A stretch of 64,000 nucleotides of DNA from Pseudomonas viridiflava (GCF_900580865.1 NZ_UTBZ01000155.1:62001-126000), one strand, 5' to 3'. Positions 7,357 to 33,000 are shown, counted from the stretch's first letter. The notes: a model not told the origin generated them from the sequence alone. Numbers and translations are program-made.

Positions 7357-10300
7357 ATGCAGCCTACTTCTGCCAACGTGGCGGGCGATCTGTCCGTGCC
7401 TGTCGAGACATTCGCGCTGACCGCTGCCCAGCGGGATATCTGGCTGGACCAACTGAGCCGCGGTGATTCGCCGCTGTATAACATTGGCGGTTACGTCGAG
7501 CTGAGCGGGACGCTGGATCCGGCGTTGATGCAATCGGCGCTTGAATCTCTGGTGGCAGCGAACGACGCCTTGCGCATCGTGCTGCTGGCGGATGTCGGTC
7601 ACGACGGGCTGCCGTTGCAAGGATTCGCACAGACGCTGCCGGTGGCCATGCCGCTGTTTGATTTCAGCGGGCATCCCGATCCCCAGTCGGCAGCACGGGC
7701 GCTGGTCGAAGAGCAGATGGCGCAGGCCTTTGTGTTGAGCGGGCAAGCGTTGTTCCGCTTCTGTCTGATTCGCCTCGATCAGCACCGCCACTGGCTGGCG
7801 GCGCAGGCCCACCATTTGATTATCGATGGTTGGGGTTTCGCGCTGCTGTTCAAGTCGGTGGGCGAGATTTACAGCGCGTTGTGCCGTGGCGAGCATCCGC
7901 GCAGGGCGGCACCGTCCTATGTCGGCTTTATCGAAGATGATGCGCGCTACCATCAGTCACCGCGCTATGAACGTGATCAACGCTATTGGCTGGACAAGTA
8001 CCGCAGCCAGCCTGAACCCTTGTTGATTCCCAGTCATCGCGAACCCCTTGAGCTTGAAGCAGCGCCCAGTCGCATCCACGTCGAGGCTTTTCCTGCGTTG
8101 TTGCACGAGCGCATGAAAGACACCGCGCGGCACCTCGGCGGTTCGGCCTTTCATGTCTTGCTGGCGGCGCTGCATGTGTATTTCAGTCGTACCGCGCAGC
8201 GTGATGAGTGGGTGGTCGGCTTGCCGATTCTCAATCGCTCCGGTGCCCGCTTCAAAGGCACCTTGGGCTTGTTCACCCAGGTCAGTGCGATGCGCATGGG
8301 TTTTGGCCGGGCGCTGTCATTTGGCGAATTGATCAAGGCAATCGGCGATAGCCTGAAGCAGGATTTTCGCCATCAACGCTACCCGCTTAGCGAGATGAAC
8401 CGCGCGCTGGGCCTGTTGCGTGAAGACCGCGCGCAACTGTTCGAGCTTTCGGTGTCCTACGAACAGGACGACCATGACTACCGTTACGGTGAGGCGTCGG
8501 GACACTCGGTCAAGGTCTCCAACCAGCACGAGGCGACACCGCTGGCCCTTCATCTGCGCAGCAACCGTTACAACGACAAGGCCTGGCTGCATCTGGTGTA
8601 CTCGCCGGCCTATTTCTCGGCTGACGAGATCGCGTCGTTGACCGAGCGCTTGTTGCTGATACTGGAGCAGGGTCTGGAATGTCCGGAACTCGCGATCGCC
8701 GATTTCAACCTCAATAGCCCGTCAGAGCTGGCTCTGCTCAATGAGTGGAACGACACCCGCGTCAGTTATCCGCAGGGGCAGCTGATTCATCAGCGATTCG
8801 AGTCGCGGGTGACCGAACAGCCGAACGCCGTGGTCGCGACGTATCAGGGACGAACCCTGAGTTATGCCGAACTGAACCGGCAAGCCAATGCGTTGGCCCA
8901 TCATCTGCTGGGTCTCGGTGTGCGGCCCGATGACCGGGTGGCAATTGTCGCGCGCAGAAGCCTGGAGACATTGGTCGGGCTGCTGGCGATTCTCAAGGCC
9001 GGCGCCGCTTATGTGCCGATTGACCCGGCGCATCCACCCGAGCGCTTGAGTTATCTGCTCAGCGACAGTGCTCCGGTGGCGCTGTTGACGCAAAGTGATT
9101 TACGCGAGCGCTTGTCCGCCACAGCGCTGCCCGTGATCGAGTTGGATCGGCGCGAATGGGCGCTCGACAACGTGACCAATCCCGAGGTGCCGGGGTTGAA
9201 CACGGCCAACCTCGCCTATGTGATTTACACCTCCGGATCAACCGGGTTGCCCAAAGGCGTGATGGTCGAGCACCGCACGCTGGGCAATCTGGTTGATTGG
9301 CACTGCGCGGCATTCGGTCTCGGCCCCGGGCAGCACACCTCGAGTCTGGCCGGTTTCGGTTTCGACGCGATGGCGTGGGAGGTCTGGCCGGCGCTGTGTG
9401 CCGGGGCAACGCTGCATCTTGCACCCGCAAGTGAAGGCAGCGAAGACATTGATGCGCTGCTCGCCTGGTGGCGTGCGCAACCGCTGGATGTCAGTTTCCT
9501 GCCAACGCCGATTGCCGAATATGCCTTCAGCAAACAACTCGATCACCCGACCTTGCGCACCTTGCTGATCGGCGGTGATCGCCTGCGCCAGTTCAATCGT
9601 GCGCAGGGGTTTGCCGTGGTCAACAACTACGGGCCGACCGAAGCCACGGTGGTCGCCACCTCGGGGCTGATCACGCAGGGGCAGCCGTTGCACATCGGCA
9701 AACCGGTGAGCAATGCCACGGCTTACCTGCTCGATGATCAGCAGCGCCCGGTGCCGATCGGCATCATCGGTGAGTTGTATGTCGGCGGCGCCGGAGTTGC
9801 CCGGGGTTATCTGAATCGCCCGGAATTGACCGCCGAACGCTTCCTCGACGACCCGTTTAGTACGCAGCCGGATGCGCGCATGTATCGCACCGGTGATCTC
9901 GCACGGTGGCGCGCCGACGGCAACCTTGAGTACGTCGGTCGTAACGATGATCAGGTGAAAGTACGCGGTGTGCGTGTCGAACTGGGCGAAATCGAAGCGG
10001 CACTCGCCAGCCATGATGCGGTGCAGGAAGCCGTGGTGCTGGTGCGTGACGGCCAACTGTTGGCGTGGTTTACCGAGCGTGAAGCGCTGGACATCCTGCA
10101 ACTGCATGCGCACCTGACCTCGCGTTTGCCAGCCGCGATGCTGCCGGCCGCTTACATCCGCCTGGCGACGTTGCCGCTGACCGCCAACGGCAAGCTCGAT
10201 CGCCAGGCCTTGCCGGCACCGGGGCCGGAAGCGCTGATTCGTCGGCAGTACGAGGCGCCACAAGGTGACGTCGAAATCGCCCTGGCGCAGATCTGGGCAG

Positions 10301-13300
10301 AGGTCTTGCAGGTCGAACGGGTAGGGCGTCACGACCATTTCTTCGAGCTGGGCGGCCACTCCTTGTTGGCTGTGGGCCTGATCGAACGCATGCGCCAGAT
10401 TGGCATGAGCAGCGATGTTCGCGTGCTGTTCAGCCAACCGACCCTGGCCGCGCTGGCAGCGGCGGAGGGCAGCGGCCGCGAAGTCGAGGTGCCGGCCAAC
10501 CGCATTGCGCCCGATTGCACGCGCATCACGCCTGACCAGCTGCCACTGGTGCAACTGGATCAGGCGATGATCGAGCGTATCGTCGCGACAGTGCCGGGCG
10601 GTGCCGCCAATGTGCAGGACATCTACCCGTTGGCGCCGTTGCAGGAAGGCATTCTCTATCACCACATCACCGCTGCGCAGGGCGATCCGTACCTGCTGCA
10701 ATCGCTGCTGGCATTCGATAGCCTCGAGCGGGTCGAGGCCTTCGCCGCTGCGCTGCGCGATGTCATTGCACGGCACGACATCCTGCGTACGGCGGTGGTC
10801 TGGGAAGGGCTGACGTCACCGGTGCAAGTGGTGTGGCGCGAGGCGATTCTGCCGGTGCAGGAGGTCGAATTTGATCCTGCTCACGGCGCGATCCTCGATC
10901 AATTGCACGAGCGTTTCGACGCACGGCGCTATCGCCTGGATGTCAGTCAGGCACCGCTGCTGCACCTGATGTATGCCCGTGACCCGGCGCATAACCGGGT
11001 GGTCGGCATCTTGCTGTTCCATCACCTGGCGATGGATCACATTGCGCTGGAGGCGATGCGCGAAGAAATTCACGCCAGCCTGTCCGGGAGCGCTGAACCG
11101 CTGGCGGCGCCGGTGCCATACCGCAACTATGTGGCGCAGACGCGACTGGGCGTCAGCGAGCAGGAGCATGAAGCGTTCTTCCGGCAGATGCTCGGCGACA
11201 TCGACGAGCCGACCTTGCCGTTCGCTTTGCAGAACGTACAGGGCGACGGCAGCAATATCGAAGAGGCCGAGCAGACGCTGGCCAGCGATCTCTATCAGCG
11301 CTTGCAGCAGCAGGCGCGTCTGGCCGGCGTCAGCGTCGCCAGCCTGATCCACCTCGCCTGGGCGCAAGTGTTGTCGGCGACATCCGGCCAGCCAAGCGTG
11401 GTGTTCGGCACGGTGTTGATGGGGCGCATGCAGGGCGGCGCGGGTGCCGACCGGGCGCTGGGGGTGTTCATCAACACCTTGCCGCTGCGGGTCGATGTCG
11501 GCGAGGGCGCGCGCGCAGCGGTGAAATCCACCCATGCCCGCCTGACTGCGTTGCTCGCCCATGAACACGCCTCCCTGGCGCTGGCCCAGCGGTGCAGTGG
11601 CGTTGCTGCGCCAGCGCCGCTGTTCAGCGCCTTGCTCAACTATCGGCACAGCGATGATGTCGAGCAAAAAACCTCCCGGCAAACCTGGCAAGGCATCGAA
11701 ACCCTGGCCAACGAGGAACGTACCAATTACCCGTTTACGCTGAGTGTCGATGACCTCGGCACGGGCTTGCGTCTGACCACACGAACTTTGTCGAGCATTG
11801 GCGCGCAACGGATTTGCAGTTATGTGCAGTCGGCGCTGAGCGGTTTGGTCGAAGCGCTGGAGACCACGCCGCAGCGGCCGCTGAATAGCCTGCCGTTGTT
11901 ACCATCGGAAGAACTGCAACGGCTGCTGATCGAGTTCAACGCCACGGCGGTCGACTGCCCGATGGACCAGCCACTTCAGGCGTTGTTTGAACAACAGGTG
12001 CAGCGCAAACCGAATGCCATCGCCGTGCAATTCGCCGAACAGCGCCTGACCTATCGCGAGTTGAACGAGCAGGCCAATCGCTTGGCTCATCATCTGCGCG
12101 GGCTCGGCGTACAGCCGGATTCGCGGGTCGCGATCTGCGTCGAGCGCGGGCCTGAATTGGTGATCGGTCTGCTGGGCATTCTCAAGGCCGGCGGTGCTTA
12201 TGTGCCGCTCGATCCGGATTATCCGCTGCAACGCCTGAACTACATGTTGCAGGACAGCGCACCGATCGCGCTGCTGGTGCAGGCCGCAACGCGTGATCTG
12301 CTAGGCGACCCCGGCCTGCCGATCATCGATCTCGATCTCGGTGCATGGCAGGAGCAGCCGCACGACAATCCGCAGGTGCCCGGTCTCGGCGCGGCGAACC
12401 TGGCCTACATGATCTACACCTCCGGCTCCACCGGCACACCCAAAGGCGTGATGATCGAACACCGTAGCGCCTGCAACATGGTGCACTGGGGCTCGCAACT
12501 GGCGCCACCGAGCGAACACGGGGCGTTGCTGCAAAAGGCGCCGTACAGTTTCGACAGTTCGGTGTGGGAGATCTTTTGGCCGCTGTGCTCGGGCATGCGC
12601 CTGGTGCTGGCGCGGGCCGACGGCAATCGCGATTCTGCCTATGTCACACGAGTGATCCGCGAACAGAACATCACTGTGGTGAAGTTCGTGCCGGCGTTGT
12701 TGCAGCAGTTCATCGAGCAGGACGATGTCAGCCAGTGCACCAGTCTCACCGACGTGCTCAACGGCGGCGGCGAATTGACCGTCGCGCTGGCCCGGCAAGT
12801 GCGCGAGCGGCTGCCGTGGGTGCGTCTGCACAACGTCTATGGGCCGACCGAAACCACGGTCGACAGCAGTGGCTGGACGCTGCAACCCGGCGAGCCGGTG
12901 CCGCAGACGCAGGTGCCGATTGGCAAGGCCCTGAGCAACACGCGTCTGTATGTCCTCGATGGCTGCGATCAACCGGTGCCGCTTGGCGTCAGTGGGCATT
13001 TGCACATTGGTGGAGTGGGCGTGGCGCGCGGCTATCTGGGACTGCCGCAATTACAGGCCGAACGCTTTATCGACAGTCCTTTCGTGGCTGGTGATCGCTT
13101 GTATCGCACCGGCGATCTGGTGCGTTACGACGCTGACGGCAATCTGGTGTTCCTCGGTCGCAACGACTTCCAGGTCAAGCTGCGCGGGGTTCGCCTTGAG
13201 TTGGGCGAGATTGAAGCGCGGCTGCTTGAACACCCGGCGATCCGTGAAGCGGTGGTGCTGGTGCGCAATGAGCGACTGGTGGCGTATTACAGCGTGCGTG

Positions 13301-13767
13301 CCGAGCAGGCTGCGCCGACGCTTGAAGCGTTGCGCGCGCATGTGTTGGCGCGATTGCCGGAGTTCATGGTGCCCGGTGCCTACGTGATGCTGGCGGCATT
13401 GCCGTTGACGCCCAACGACAAAATTGACCGCAAGGCGTTGCCGGAGCCGGGGGCGGAGGCGTTGCTCAGTCGGCCTTATGCAGCGCCCGAAGGCGACGTG
13501 GAAACGGCCCTGGCGCAGATATGGGCACAGGTGCTCAACGTCGAGCAGGTGGGGCGTGACGACAACTTCTTCGAGCTGGGCGGGCATTCGTTGCTGGCGG
13601 TGAGTCTGGTTGCGCGCATGCGTCTGGCCGGGCTGCATGTTGATGCGCGCACGCTGTTCAGCCAGCCGACGCTGGCCGCGCTGGCGGCACAGACCTCGCG
13701 GCAGGCCAAGCAGATCGAAATCGCCCCGACCACCATCCCCAACCTCAACCGCAAACGCCGGCTCTAG
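7357..13767 (+). CDS. Lipopeptide NRPS, initiation enzyme (modules 1-2: Leu, Asp/Glu)
   Basis: The 2136-residue synthetase has the order C-A-T-C-A-T. The first C domain (HHLIIDG, His152-Gly158) sits at the very N-terminus with no acyl-ligase ahead of it. This is the lipoinitiation layout that joins a 3-hydroxy fatty acyl-CoA to residue 1. Module 1 A domain (FDAMAWEVW near 669) reads D-A-W-F-L-G-N-V-V, the Leu code. T1 is FFELGGHS with Ser1002. The second C domain starts YPLAPLQEGILYHHITAAQGD and has HHLAMDH (His1222); the HHx5GD signature marks a dual condensation/epimerization domain. Module 2 A (FDSSVWEIF near 1732) reads D-S-W-K-L-G-V-V-D, an acidic-residue pocket because of Lys at position 278. 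T2 carries Ser2078. Predicted output is acyl-Leu-Asp(or Glu), with Leu1 epimerized to D. In related loci this is the A gene (arfA/massA/ofaA type). Confidence 0.95.
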   Translation: MQPTSANVAGDLSVPVETFALTAAQRDIWLDQLSRGDSPLYNIGGYVELSGTLDPALMQSALESLVAANDALRIVLLADVGHDGLPLQGFAQTLPVAMPLFDFSGHPDPQSAARALVEEQMAQAFVLSGQALFRFCLIRLDQHRHWLAAQAHHLIIDGWGFALLFKSVGEIYSALCRGEHPRRAAPSYVGFIEDDARYHQSPRYERDQRYWLDKYRSQPEPLLIPSHREPLELEAAPSRIHVEAFPALLHERMKDTARHLGGSAFHVLLAALHVYFSRTAQRDEWVVGLPILNRSGARFKGTLGLFTQVSAMRMGFGRALSFGELIKAIGDSLKQDFRHQRYPLSEMNRALGLLREDRAQLFELSVSYEQDDHDYRYGEASGHSVKVSNQHEATPLALHLRSNRYNDKAWLHLVYSPAYFSADEIASLTERLLLILEQGLECPELAIADFNLNSPSELALLNEWNDTRVSYPQGQLIHQRFESRVTEQPNAVVATYQGRTLSYAELNRQANALAHHLLGLGVRPDDRVAIVARRSLETLVGLLAILKAGAAYVPIDPAHPPERLSYLLSDSAPVALLTQSDLRERLSATALPVIELDRREWALDNVTNPEVPGLNTANLAYVIYTSGSTGLPKGVMVEHRTLGNLVDWHCAAFGLGPGQHTSSLAGFGFDAMAWEVWPALCAGATLHLAPASEGSEDIDALLAWWRAQPLDVSFLPTPIAEYAFSKQLDHPTLRTLLIGGDRLRQFNRAQGFAVVNNYGPTEATVVATSGLITQGQPLHIGKPVSNATAYLLDDQQRPVPIGIIGELYVGGAGVARGYLNRPELTAERFLDDPFSTQPDARMYRTGDLARWRADGNLEYVGRNDDQVKVRGVRVELGEIEAALASHDAVQEAVVLVRDGQLLAWFTEREALDILQLHAHLTSRLPAAMLPAAYIRLATLPLTANGKLDRQALPAPGPEALIRRQYEAPQGDVEIALAQIWAEVLQVERVGRHDHFFELGGHSLLAVGLIERMRQIGMSSDVRVLFSQPTLAALAAAEGSGREVEVPANRIAPDCTRITPDQLPLVQLDQAMIERIVATVPGGAANVQDIYPLAPLQEGILYHHITAAQGDPYLLQSLLAFDSLERVEAFAAALRDVIARHDILRTAVVWEGLTSPVQVVWREAILPVQEVEFDPAHGAILDQLHERFDARRYRLDVSQAPLLHLMYARDPAHNRVVGILLFHHLAMDHIALEAMREEIHASLSGSAEPLAAPVPYRNYVAQTRLGVSEQEHEAFFRQMLGDIDEPTLPFALQNVQGDGSNIEEAEQTLASDLYQRLQQQARLAGVSVASLIHLAWAQVLSATSGQPSVVFGTVLMGRMQGGAGADRALGVFINTLPLRVDVGEGARAAVKSTHARLTALLAHEHASLALAQRCSGVAAPAPLFSALLNYRHSDDVEQKTSRQTWQGIETLANEERTNYPFTLSVDDLGTGLRLTTRTLSSIGAQRICSYVQSALSGLVEALETTPQRPLNSLPLLPSEELQRLLIEFNATAVDCPMDQPLQALFEQQVQRKPNAIAVQFAEQRLTYRELNEQANRLAHHLRGLGVQPDSRVAICVERGPELVIGLLGILKAGGAYVPLDPDYPLQRLNYMLQDSAPIALLVQAATRDLLGDPGLPIIDLDLGAWQEQPHDNPQVPGLGAANLAYMIYTSGSTGTPKGVMIEHRSACNMVHWGSQLAPPSEHGALLQKAPYSFDSSVWEIFWPLCSGMRLVLARADGNRDSAYVTRVIREQNITVVKFVPALLQQFIEQDDVSQCTSLTDVLNGGGELTVALARQVRERLPWVRLHNVYGPTETTVDSSGWTLQPGEPVPQTQVPIGKALSNTRLYVLDGCDQPVPLGVSGHLHIGGVGVARGYLGLPQLQAERFIDSPFVAGDRLYRTGDLVRYDADGNLVFLGRNDFQVKLRGVRLELGEIEARLLEHPAIREAVVLVRNERLVAYYSVRAEQAAPTLEALRAHVLARLPEFMVPGAYVMLAALPLTPNDKIDRKALPEPGAEALLSRPYAAPEGDVETALAQIWAQVLNVEQVGRDDNFFELGGHSLLAVSLVARMRLAGLHVDARTLFSQPTLAALAAQTSRQAKQIEIAPTTIPNLNRKRRL

Positions 13768-13781
13768 CGGCGCACACAAAT

Positions 13782-13874
13782 CCTGTGGGAGCGAGCCTGC
13801 TCGCGAAAGCGGTGTATCAGTCGCCATCAGCATGGACTGACCAGCGCATTCGCGAGCAGGCTCGCTCCCACAGG
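13782..13874. repeat. Pseudomonas REP pair between NRPS genes 1 and 2
   Basis: CCTGTGGGAGCGAGCCTGCT with the following CGCGAA, and its inverted copy ending GCTCCCACAGG, face each other across about 40 bp. This is the classic P. fluorescens-group REP doublet (REPIN form); a close relative lies at 63096-63190. It begins 15 bp after the stop of the first NRPS gene and is inside the presumed operon. It could stabilise the upstream mRNA segment or reduce read-through. The remaining 13875-14024 spacer shows only a modest ribosome site before the next gene. Confidence 0.92.
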
Positions 13875-14024
13875 AGGGGGCTGCGGTGCTCAAGCCGGCG
13901 GCTTGTCCCCGCTTCCCATGTCAGACACCCACGCCCCGATGTTTTAGTTTTTCCAGGCTGCGCGCCGCGTGCACGGACTCGCTGCTGCGCGCTCCTTTTT
14001 TCCGTATTTACAGCAGGTTACCTC

Positions 14025-27037
<13,013 letters not shown>

Positions 27038-27041
<4 letters not shown>

Positions 27042-30000
27042 ATGTGCTCGAACTGTTGGCAACCCTGAAGACAAAAGACATTCAGTTGGCGGTGACCGAT
27101 GAGCAATTGCGCGTCAACGGCAACAAACAGGCGTTGAGCGACCCGGCGCTGCTGGCCGCGCTGCGCGAGCACAAACCGGCGCTGATCGAACTGATCAAGG
27201 CCGGGCAATACTCGGCCACCAAGGCCGGTCAGGTCGAGGTGCCGGCCAACGGCATCGCTGTCGACACCACGCAGATCACCCCGTCGATGCTGACCCTGGT
27301 CGAGCTGGATCAGGCCAGCATCGACCATCTCGTAGCGCAAGTGCCCGGCGGCGCGGCGAATGTGCAGGACATCTACCCGCTGGCGCCGTTACAGGAAGGC
27401 ATTCTTTATCACCACGTCAGTGGCGGTGAAGGCGATCCGTATGTCATGCAGTCGCAATTCGCCTTCGCCAGCCGCGAACGTTTTCAGGCGTTCGCGCAAG
27501 CCTTGCAAACGGTGATCGATCGCCATGACATTCTGCGCACTTCGGTGCACTGGCAAGGCCTGGATGCACCGGTGCAGGTGGTCTGGCGCCGCGCCGAACT
27601 GCCCGTGGAAGAACTCGTGGTGCCTGACGCTGACAGCGATGTGCTGGCGTACCTGCACGAGCGGTTCGACGCCCGACACTTTCGCCTCGACGTCAGCCGC
27701 GCGCCACTTATGCGCCTGGCCCATGCCTGGGACGAAGCCGGGCAGCGGGTGATTGCGACCCTGCTGTTCCACCACATGGCTCTCGACCACTCTGCCCTCG
27801 ACGTGGTGCGGCATGAAATGCGCGCCTGCCTCAGCGGGCAGAGCGAGTTGCTCGGGCGGCCGGTGCCGTTTCGCAATTACGTGGCGCAGGCGCGTCTGGG
27901 TGTCAGCGAAGCTGAGCATGAGGCGTTTTTCCGCGACATGCTCAGCGACATCGACGAGCCGACGTTGCCGTACGGTTTGCAAGACGTGCAGGGTGACGGC
28001 AGCGAGATCACCGAATTGAGCCAGCCGATCGAGCCCCTGCTGGGCCAGCGCTTGCGCGCCCAGGCACGCCAGCTCGGGGTGAGTGCCGCGAGCCTGTTTC
28101 ACCTCGGTTGGGCGCAGGTGCTGGCAGCGTTGACCGGCAAGCAGCAGGTGGTGTTCGGCACGGTGCTGATGGGGCGCATGCAGGGCGCCGAAGCCATTGA
28201 CCGTGCGCTGGGGATCTTCATCAACACCTTGCCGTTGCGGGTGAATGTCGACAGCGCCGACGTGCGTGCCGCCGTCAACGCGACCCATGCGCGGCTGACC
28301 TCGCTGATGCGCCATGAATACGCGCCGCTGGCCTTGGCCCAGCGCTGCAGCAACGTGGTCGCACCGACGCCGCTGTTCAGCACGCTGCTCAATTACCGCC
28401 ACAGCCACAACGTCACCACGGTCAGCGCTGAAACACTCGCAGCGTGGGAGGGCATTGCCACCCTGCACTCGGAGGAGCGCACCAACTATCCGCTGACCCT
28501 GAGCGTCGATGACTTCGGCGACGCGTTCAGTCTGACCTTGCTGGCGAGCACGCAAATCGACCCGCAGCGGATTTGCGCCTACATGCACTGCGCGCTGGGA
28601 AATCTGCTGCTGGCACTGGAGCAGGCGCCGCAAACACCGGTCAATCAACTGCCGGTTCTGCCGACAGCGGAGCTTGAGCAAGTGCTGGTCGGCTTCAACG
28701 CTACGCAAATGAATTTCCCGCCGGCCCAGACTCTTCAGCAACGCTTCGAAGCCCAGGTTGCCGAGCGGCCGGAAGCGCTGGCAGCAGTGTTTGCCGACGC
28801 ACAATTGACCTACGCCGAGTTGAACCGCCACGCCAATGCCCTGGCGCATCACCTGATCGAGCGCGGGGTAAAACCCGACGACCGCGTGGCCATCGTCGCC
28901 CGCCGGGGGCTCGATACGCTGATCGGGCTGGTCGCGATTCTCAAGGCCGGCGCTGGTTACGTGCCGATCGATCCGGCACACCCGGCCGAGCGCCTGAACT
29001 ATCTGCTCGGCGACAGCGCGCCGGTAGTCGTCCTCACCCAAACCGATCTGCGTGAGCGCTTGCCGGCGCTGGACGTGCCGGTGATCGACCTCGACCGCTG
29101 CACCTGGCCACTGACCCGCACGCTCGACCCGCATGTGCCGGGCCTGACCGCCTCACACCTCGCGTACGTGATCTACACCTCCGGCTCCACTGGCCTGCCC
29201 AAAGGTGTGATGGTCGAGCATCACACCTTGAACAACCTGGTCGATTGGCACTGCACGGCCTTCGACCTGTGCGCCGGTCGCCACACTTCAAGCCTCGCCG
29301 GGTTCGGTTTCGACGCGATGGCCTGGGAAGTCTGGCCGGCGCTGTGCGCAGGTGCGACGTTGCATCTGGCGCCAACCCATGACGGCAACGAAGACATCGA
29401 CGCGCTGCTGGCGTGGTGGTGCGCGCAACCGCTGGACGTGAGCTTTCTGCCGACGCCAGTGGCCGAATACGCCTTCAGCCAGAACCTCGAACACCCGACC
29501 CTGCGCACGCTGCTGATCGGCGGCGACCGCTTGCGCCAGTTCAATCGCAACCAGCATTTCGACGTGATCAACAATTACGGCCCGACCGAGGCCACTGTGG
29601 TTGCGACCTCGGGACGGGTCGACAGCGGCGATGCGTTGCACATCGGTCAACCGGTGAGCAACGCCACGGTGTACCTGCTTGATGAGCAGCAACGCCCGGT
29701 GCCGATGGGCGTGGCGGGCGAACTGTACGTCGGCGGGGCGGGTGTCGCTCGTGGTTACCTCAATCGAGCGGAAATGACCGCCGAGCGTTTTCTGCGTGAC
29801 CCGTTCAGCCGCTTGCCGAACGCGCGTATGTACCGCACCGGTGACCTTGCGCGCTGGCGCGAGGACGGCACGCTCGAATACCTGGGGCGCAATGACGATC
29901 AGGTGAAAATCCGTGGCGTGCGCATCGAACTGGGGGAAATCGAAACCTGCCTCAATCAGTTGCCGGGGATTCAGGAAGCCGTGCTGCTGGCCCGCGAAGA

Positions 30001-33000
30001 TCAGCCCGGTCAGCCGCGACTGGTGGCGTATTTCACCGAACAAGCACAGGTTGAAGCGCTGCCGGTCGGCGAGTTGCGCGCGCAACTGCTGAGCCGCTTG
30101 CCGGAGTACATGGTGCCGGTGGCCTTCGTCAAACTCGCCGCACTGCCGTTGACCGCCAATGGCAAGGTCGACCGCAAAGCCTTGCCGGCGCCGGAACTGT
30201 CGGCACTGTTCACTCGCGAATACGCGGCGCCCGAAGGCGAGGTGGAAACCGCGCTGGCGCAGATCTGGGCCGATGTGCTGCAGGTTGAGCGGGTCGGGCG
30301 TCAGGATCACTTTTTCGAACTCGGCGGCCATTCGCTGCTGGCGATGCGCATGGTCTCGCAAGTGCGCCAACGGCTCGGCGTCGAACTGGCCTTGGCTGAG
30401 CTGTTCGCCAACGCCGAACTGGCGGCGGTCGCTGCGGTACTGAGCGAGGCGGGGCGCTGCACGCAACCAGAGATTGTGCCGGTGCCGCGTGGCGGCGCCT
30501 TGCCGTTGTCATTCGCCCAGCAACGCCTGTGGTTTCTGGCGCAAATGGAAGGCGCCAATACCGCGTACAACATTCCCGTGGCCCTGCGTTTGCGTGGCCG
30601 TCTCGACGACGCTGCGCTACAGCGTGCACTGGCACGGATCGTTGCCCGCCATGAAACCCTGCGCAGCCGTTTCGCCCAGTTCAATGATCAGGCGCAAGTG
30701 CTGATCGCTCCGGTCGACAGCGGCCTGTTGCTGCGTGTCGAAGACCTGCGCCAACACCCGCAACCGGATCAGGCCTTGCAGGCGCTGATTCAGGGCGAAG
30801 CGTCCGGGCCGTTCGACTTGCAGGACGATGCGCTGATTCGCGGTCGCTTGGTGCGCCTCGCCGACGATCATCATGTGCTGTTGCTGACGATGCACCACAT
30901 CATTTCTGATGGTTGGTCGATGGGCGTTTTGACCCGCGAACTGATGGCGCTGTATCAGGCGTTCAGTCAGGGGCAGGCGGATCCACTGCCGCCGCTGGCG
31001 CTGCAATACACCGATTACGCGGTGTGGCAGCGGCGCTGGCTGAGCGGCGAGGTGCTGCAGCGCCAGAGCGAATACTGGCAGCAGACGCTGGCGGGCGCGC
31101 CGGCGCTGTTGCTGTTACCGACCGATCGTGCACGACCGGCGCAGCAGGATTACGCCGGCAGCAGCGTCGAAGTCGTGTTCGATGAACGTTTGAGCGCCGG
31201 CCTCAAGGCGCTGGGTCAGCGTCATGGCGTGACGCTGTACATGACGCTGATGAGCGCCTGGGCGATGCTGCTCAGTCGTTTGTCCGGTCAGTCGGAGGTG
31301 GTGATCGGCTCGCCCGTGGCCAACCGCAGCCGTGCCGAGATCGAAGGTTTGATCGGCATGTTCGTCAACACCCTGGCCTTGCGCATCGACACCTCGGGCG
31401 AACTCAGCGTCGAAGCGCTGCTGACCCGAGTCAAGGCGCTGACGCTGGCGGCGCAGGCGCATCAGGATCTGCCGTTCGAGCAGGTGGTGGAAATTACGCG
31501 GCCACTGCGCAGTCTGGCGCACAGCCCGGTGTTCCAGACGTTGCTCAGTTGGGACGGTCTGCAAGGCCCGGCGCTGGCCCTTGGCGATTTGACTCTGGAA
31601 GGCGTGGCGGAGCCGAGTCACTTCGCCAAGTTTGATCTGTCGCTGAACCTGAGCGAGTCGAACGGTGTGATTCGTGGTTCGCTGGAGTACGCCACGGCGC
31701 TGTTTGACGAATCGACGGTGCAGCGTTTTGCCGGCTATTTCCAGCGTCTGTTGCAGGCGATGGTCGCCAATGATCAAACGGTGCTGGAACACGCACCGCT
31801 ATTGGCAGAGGACGAACAACAGCGGCTGCTGAATGAGTTCAATGCCACGGCAGTGGATTACAACCTTGAGCAGACCCTGCACGGTCTGTTCGAGGCGCAA
31901 GTGGGGCGCACGCCGCAGGCTCCGGCGGTAGTCGCCGGTGAGCAGCGCTTGACCTATGCCGAGCTGGACGCCAAGGCCAGCCAACTGGCGCGGCACCTGC
32001 GTAGCTTGGGTGTGCAGGCGGATTCGCGGGTGGCGATTTGCGTCGAGCGCGGTCTGGACATGGTTGTCGGCCTGCTGGCGATCCTCAAGGCTGGCGGTGG
32101 TTATGTGCCGCTGGACCCGGCGTATCCGCTGGAACGTCTGGCCTACATGCTGGACGACAGCGCGCCGCTCGCGGTGTTGGTGCAGGGTTCCACTCGCGGG
32201 CTGCTCGGTGACGTCGCTGTGCCTGTGATCGATCTCGATCAAGCGCACTGGCAGTCGCTGCCGAGCGACACGCTGCCCATCGCCGAGTTGACCCCGCAAC
32301 ACATGGCGTACGTGATCTACACCTCCGGTTCGACCGGCCAGCCAAAAGGCGTGATCAACGAACACACCGCGGTGGTCAACCGCTTGCTGTGGATGCAGGA
32401 CGCCTATCCACTGACAGCGGCGGACACGGTGTTGCAGAAGACTCCGTTCAGTTTCGACGTGTCGGTGTGGGAGTTTTTCTGGCCGCTGATGACCGGCGCA
32501 CGTCTGGTCATGGCGCAGCCCGGTGGCCACAAGGACCCGCTGTATCTCAGCGAAATCATCGAGCAAGAACGAATTACCACGCTGCACTTCGTGCCGTCGA
32601 TGCTCGAAGTGTTCCTTGCCCATGGCGACACCCAGCGCTGCTCGGAACTGCGTCAGGTGATGTGCAGCGGCGAAGCATTGCCGGGCAGTCTGGTGCGGCG
32701 GTTCAAACGGCAATTGCCGGGCAGTGCGTTGCACAACCTCTATGGCCCGACCGAAGCCGCCGTCGACGTGACTGCATGGAACTGCGCCGGGCCGCTGGAG
32801 CAAACCCCGGACAACACGCCGATCGGCACACCGATTGCCAACACCCGCATGTATATCCTCGATGGCCAACAACAACCGGTGCCGCAAGGCGTTGTCGGTG
32901 AGCTGTACATCGGTGGCGTGCAGGTGGCCCGTGGTTACCTCAACCGACCAGAACTGAGCGCGGAACGCTTCCTCAATGATCCGTTCCAGACCAATGGGCG

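Noticed and set aside
9238-10776. Long antisense open frame (512 codons) within NRPS gene 1; similar ones at 13944-16157, 22077-23672, 31799-33961 and elsewhere
   Set aside because: These are reverse-frame shadows of GC-rich NRPS modules: His/Gln/Arg-rich, no domains, and the same pattern repeats opposite each module.
13785-14024. N-terminal extension of the second NRPS (80 residues)
   Set aside because: It translates the REP hairpin and lacks domain similarity; a docking domain begins at the ATG at 14025.
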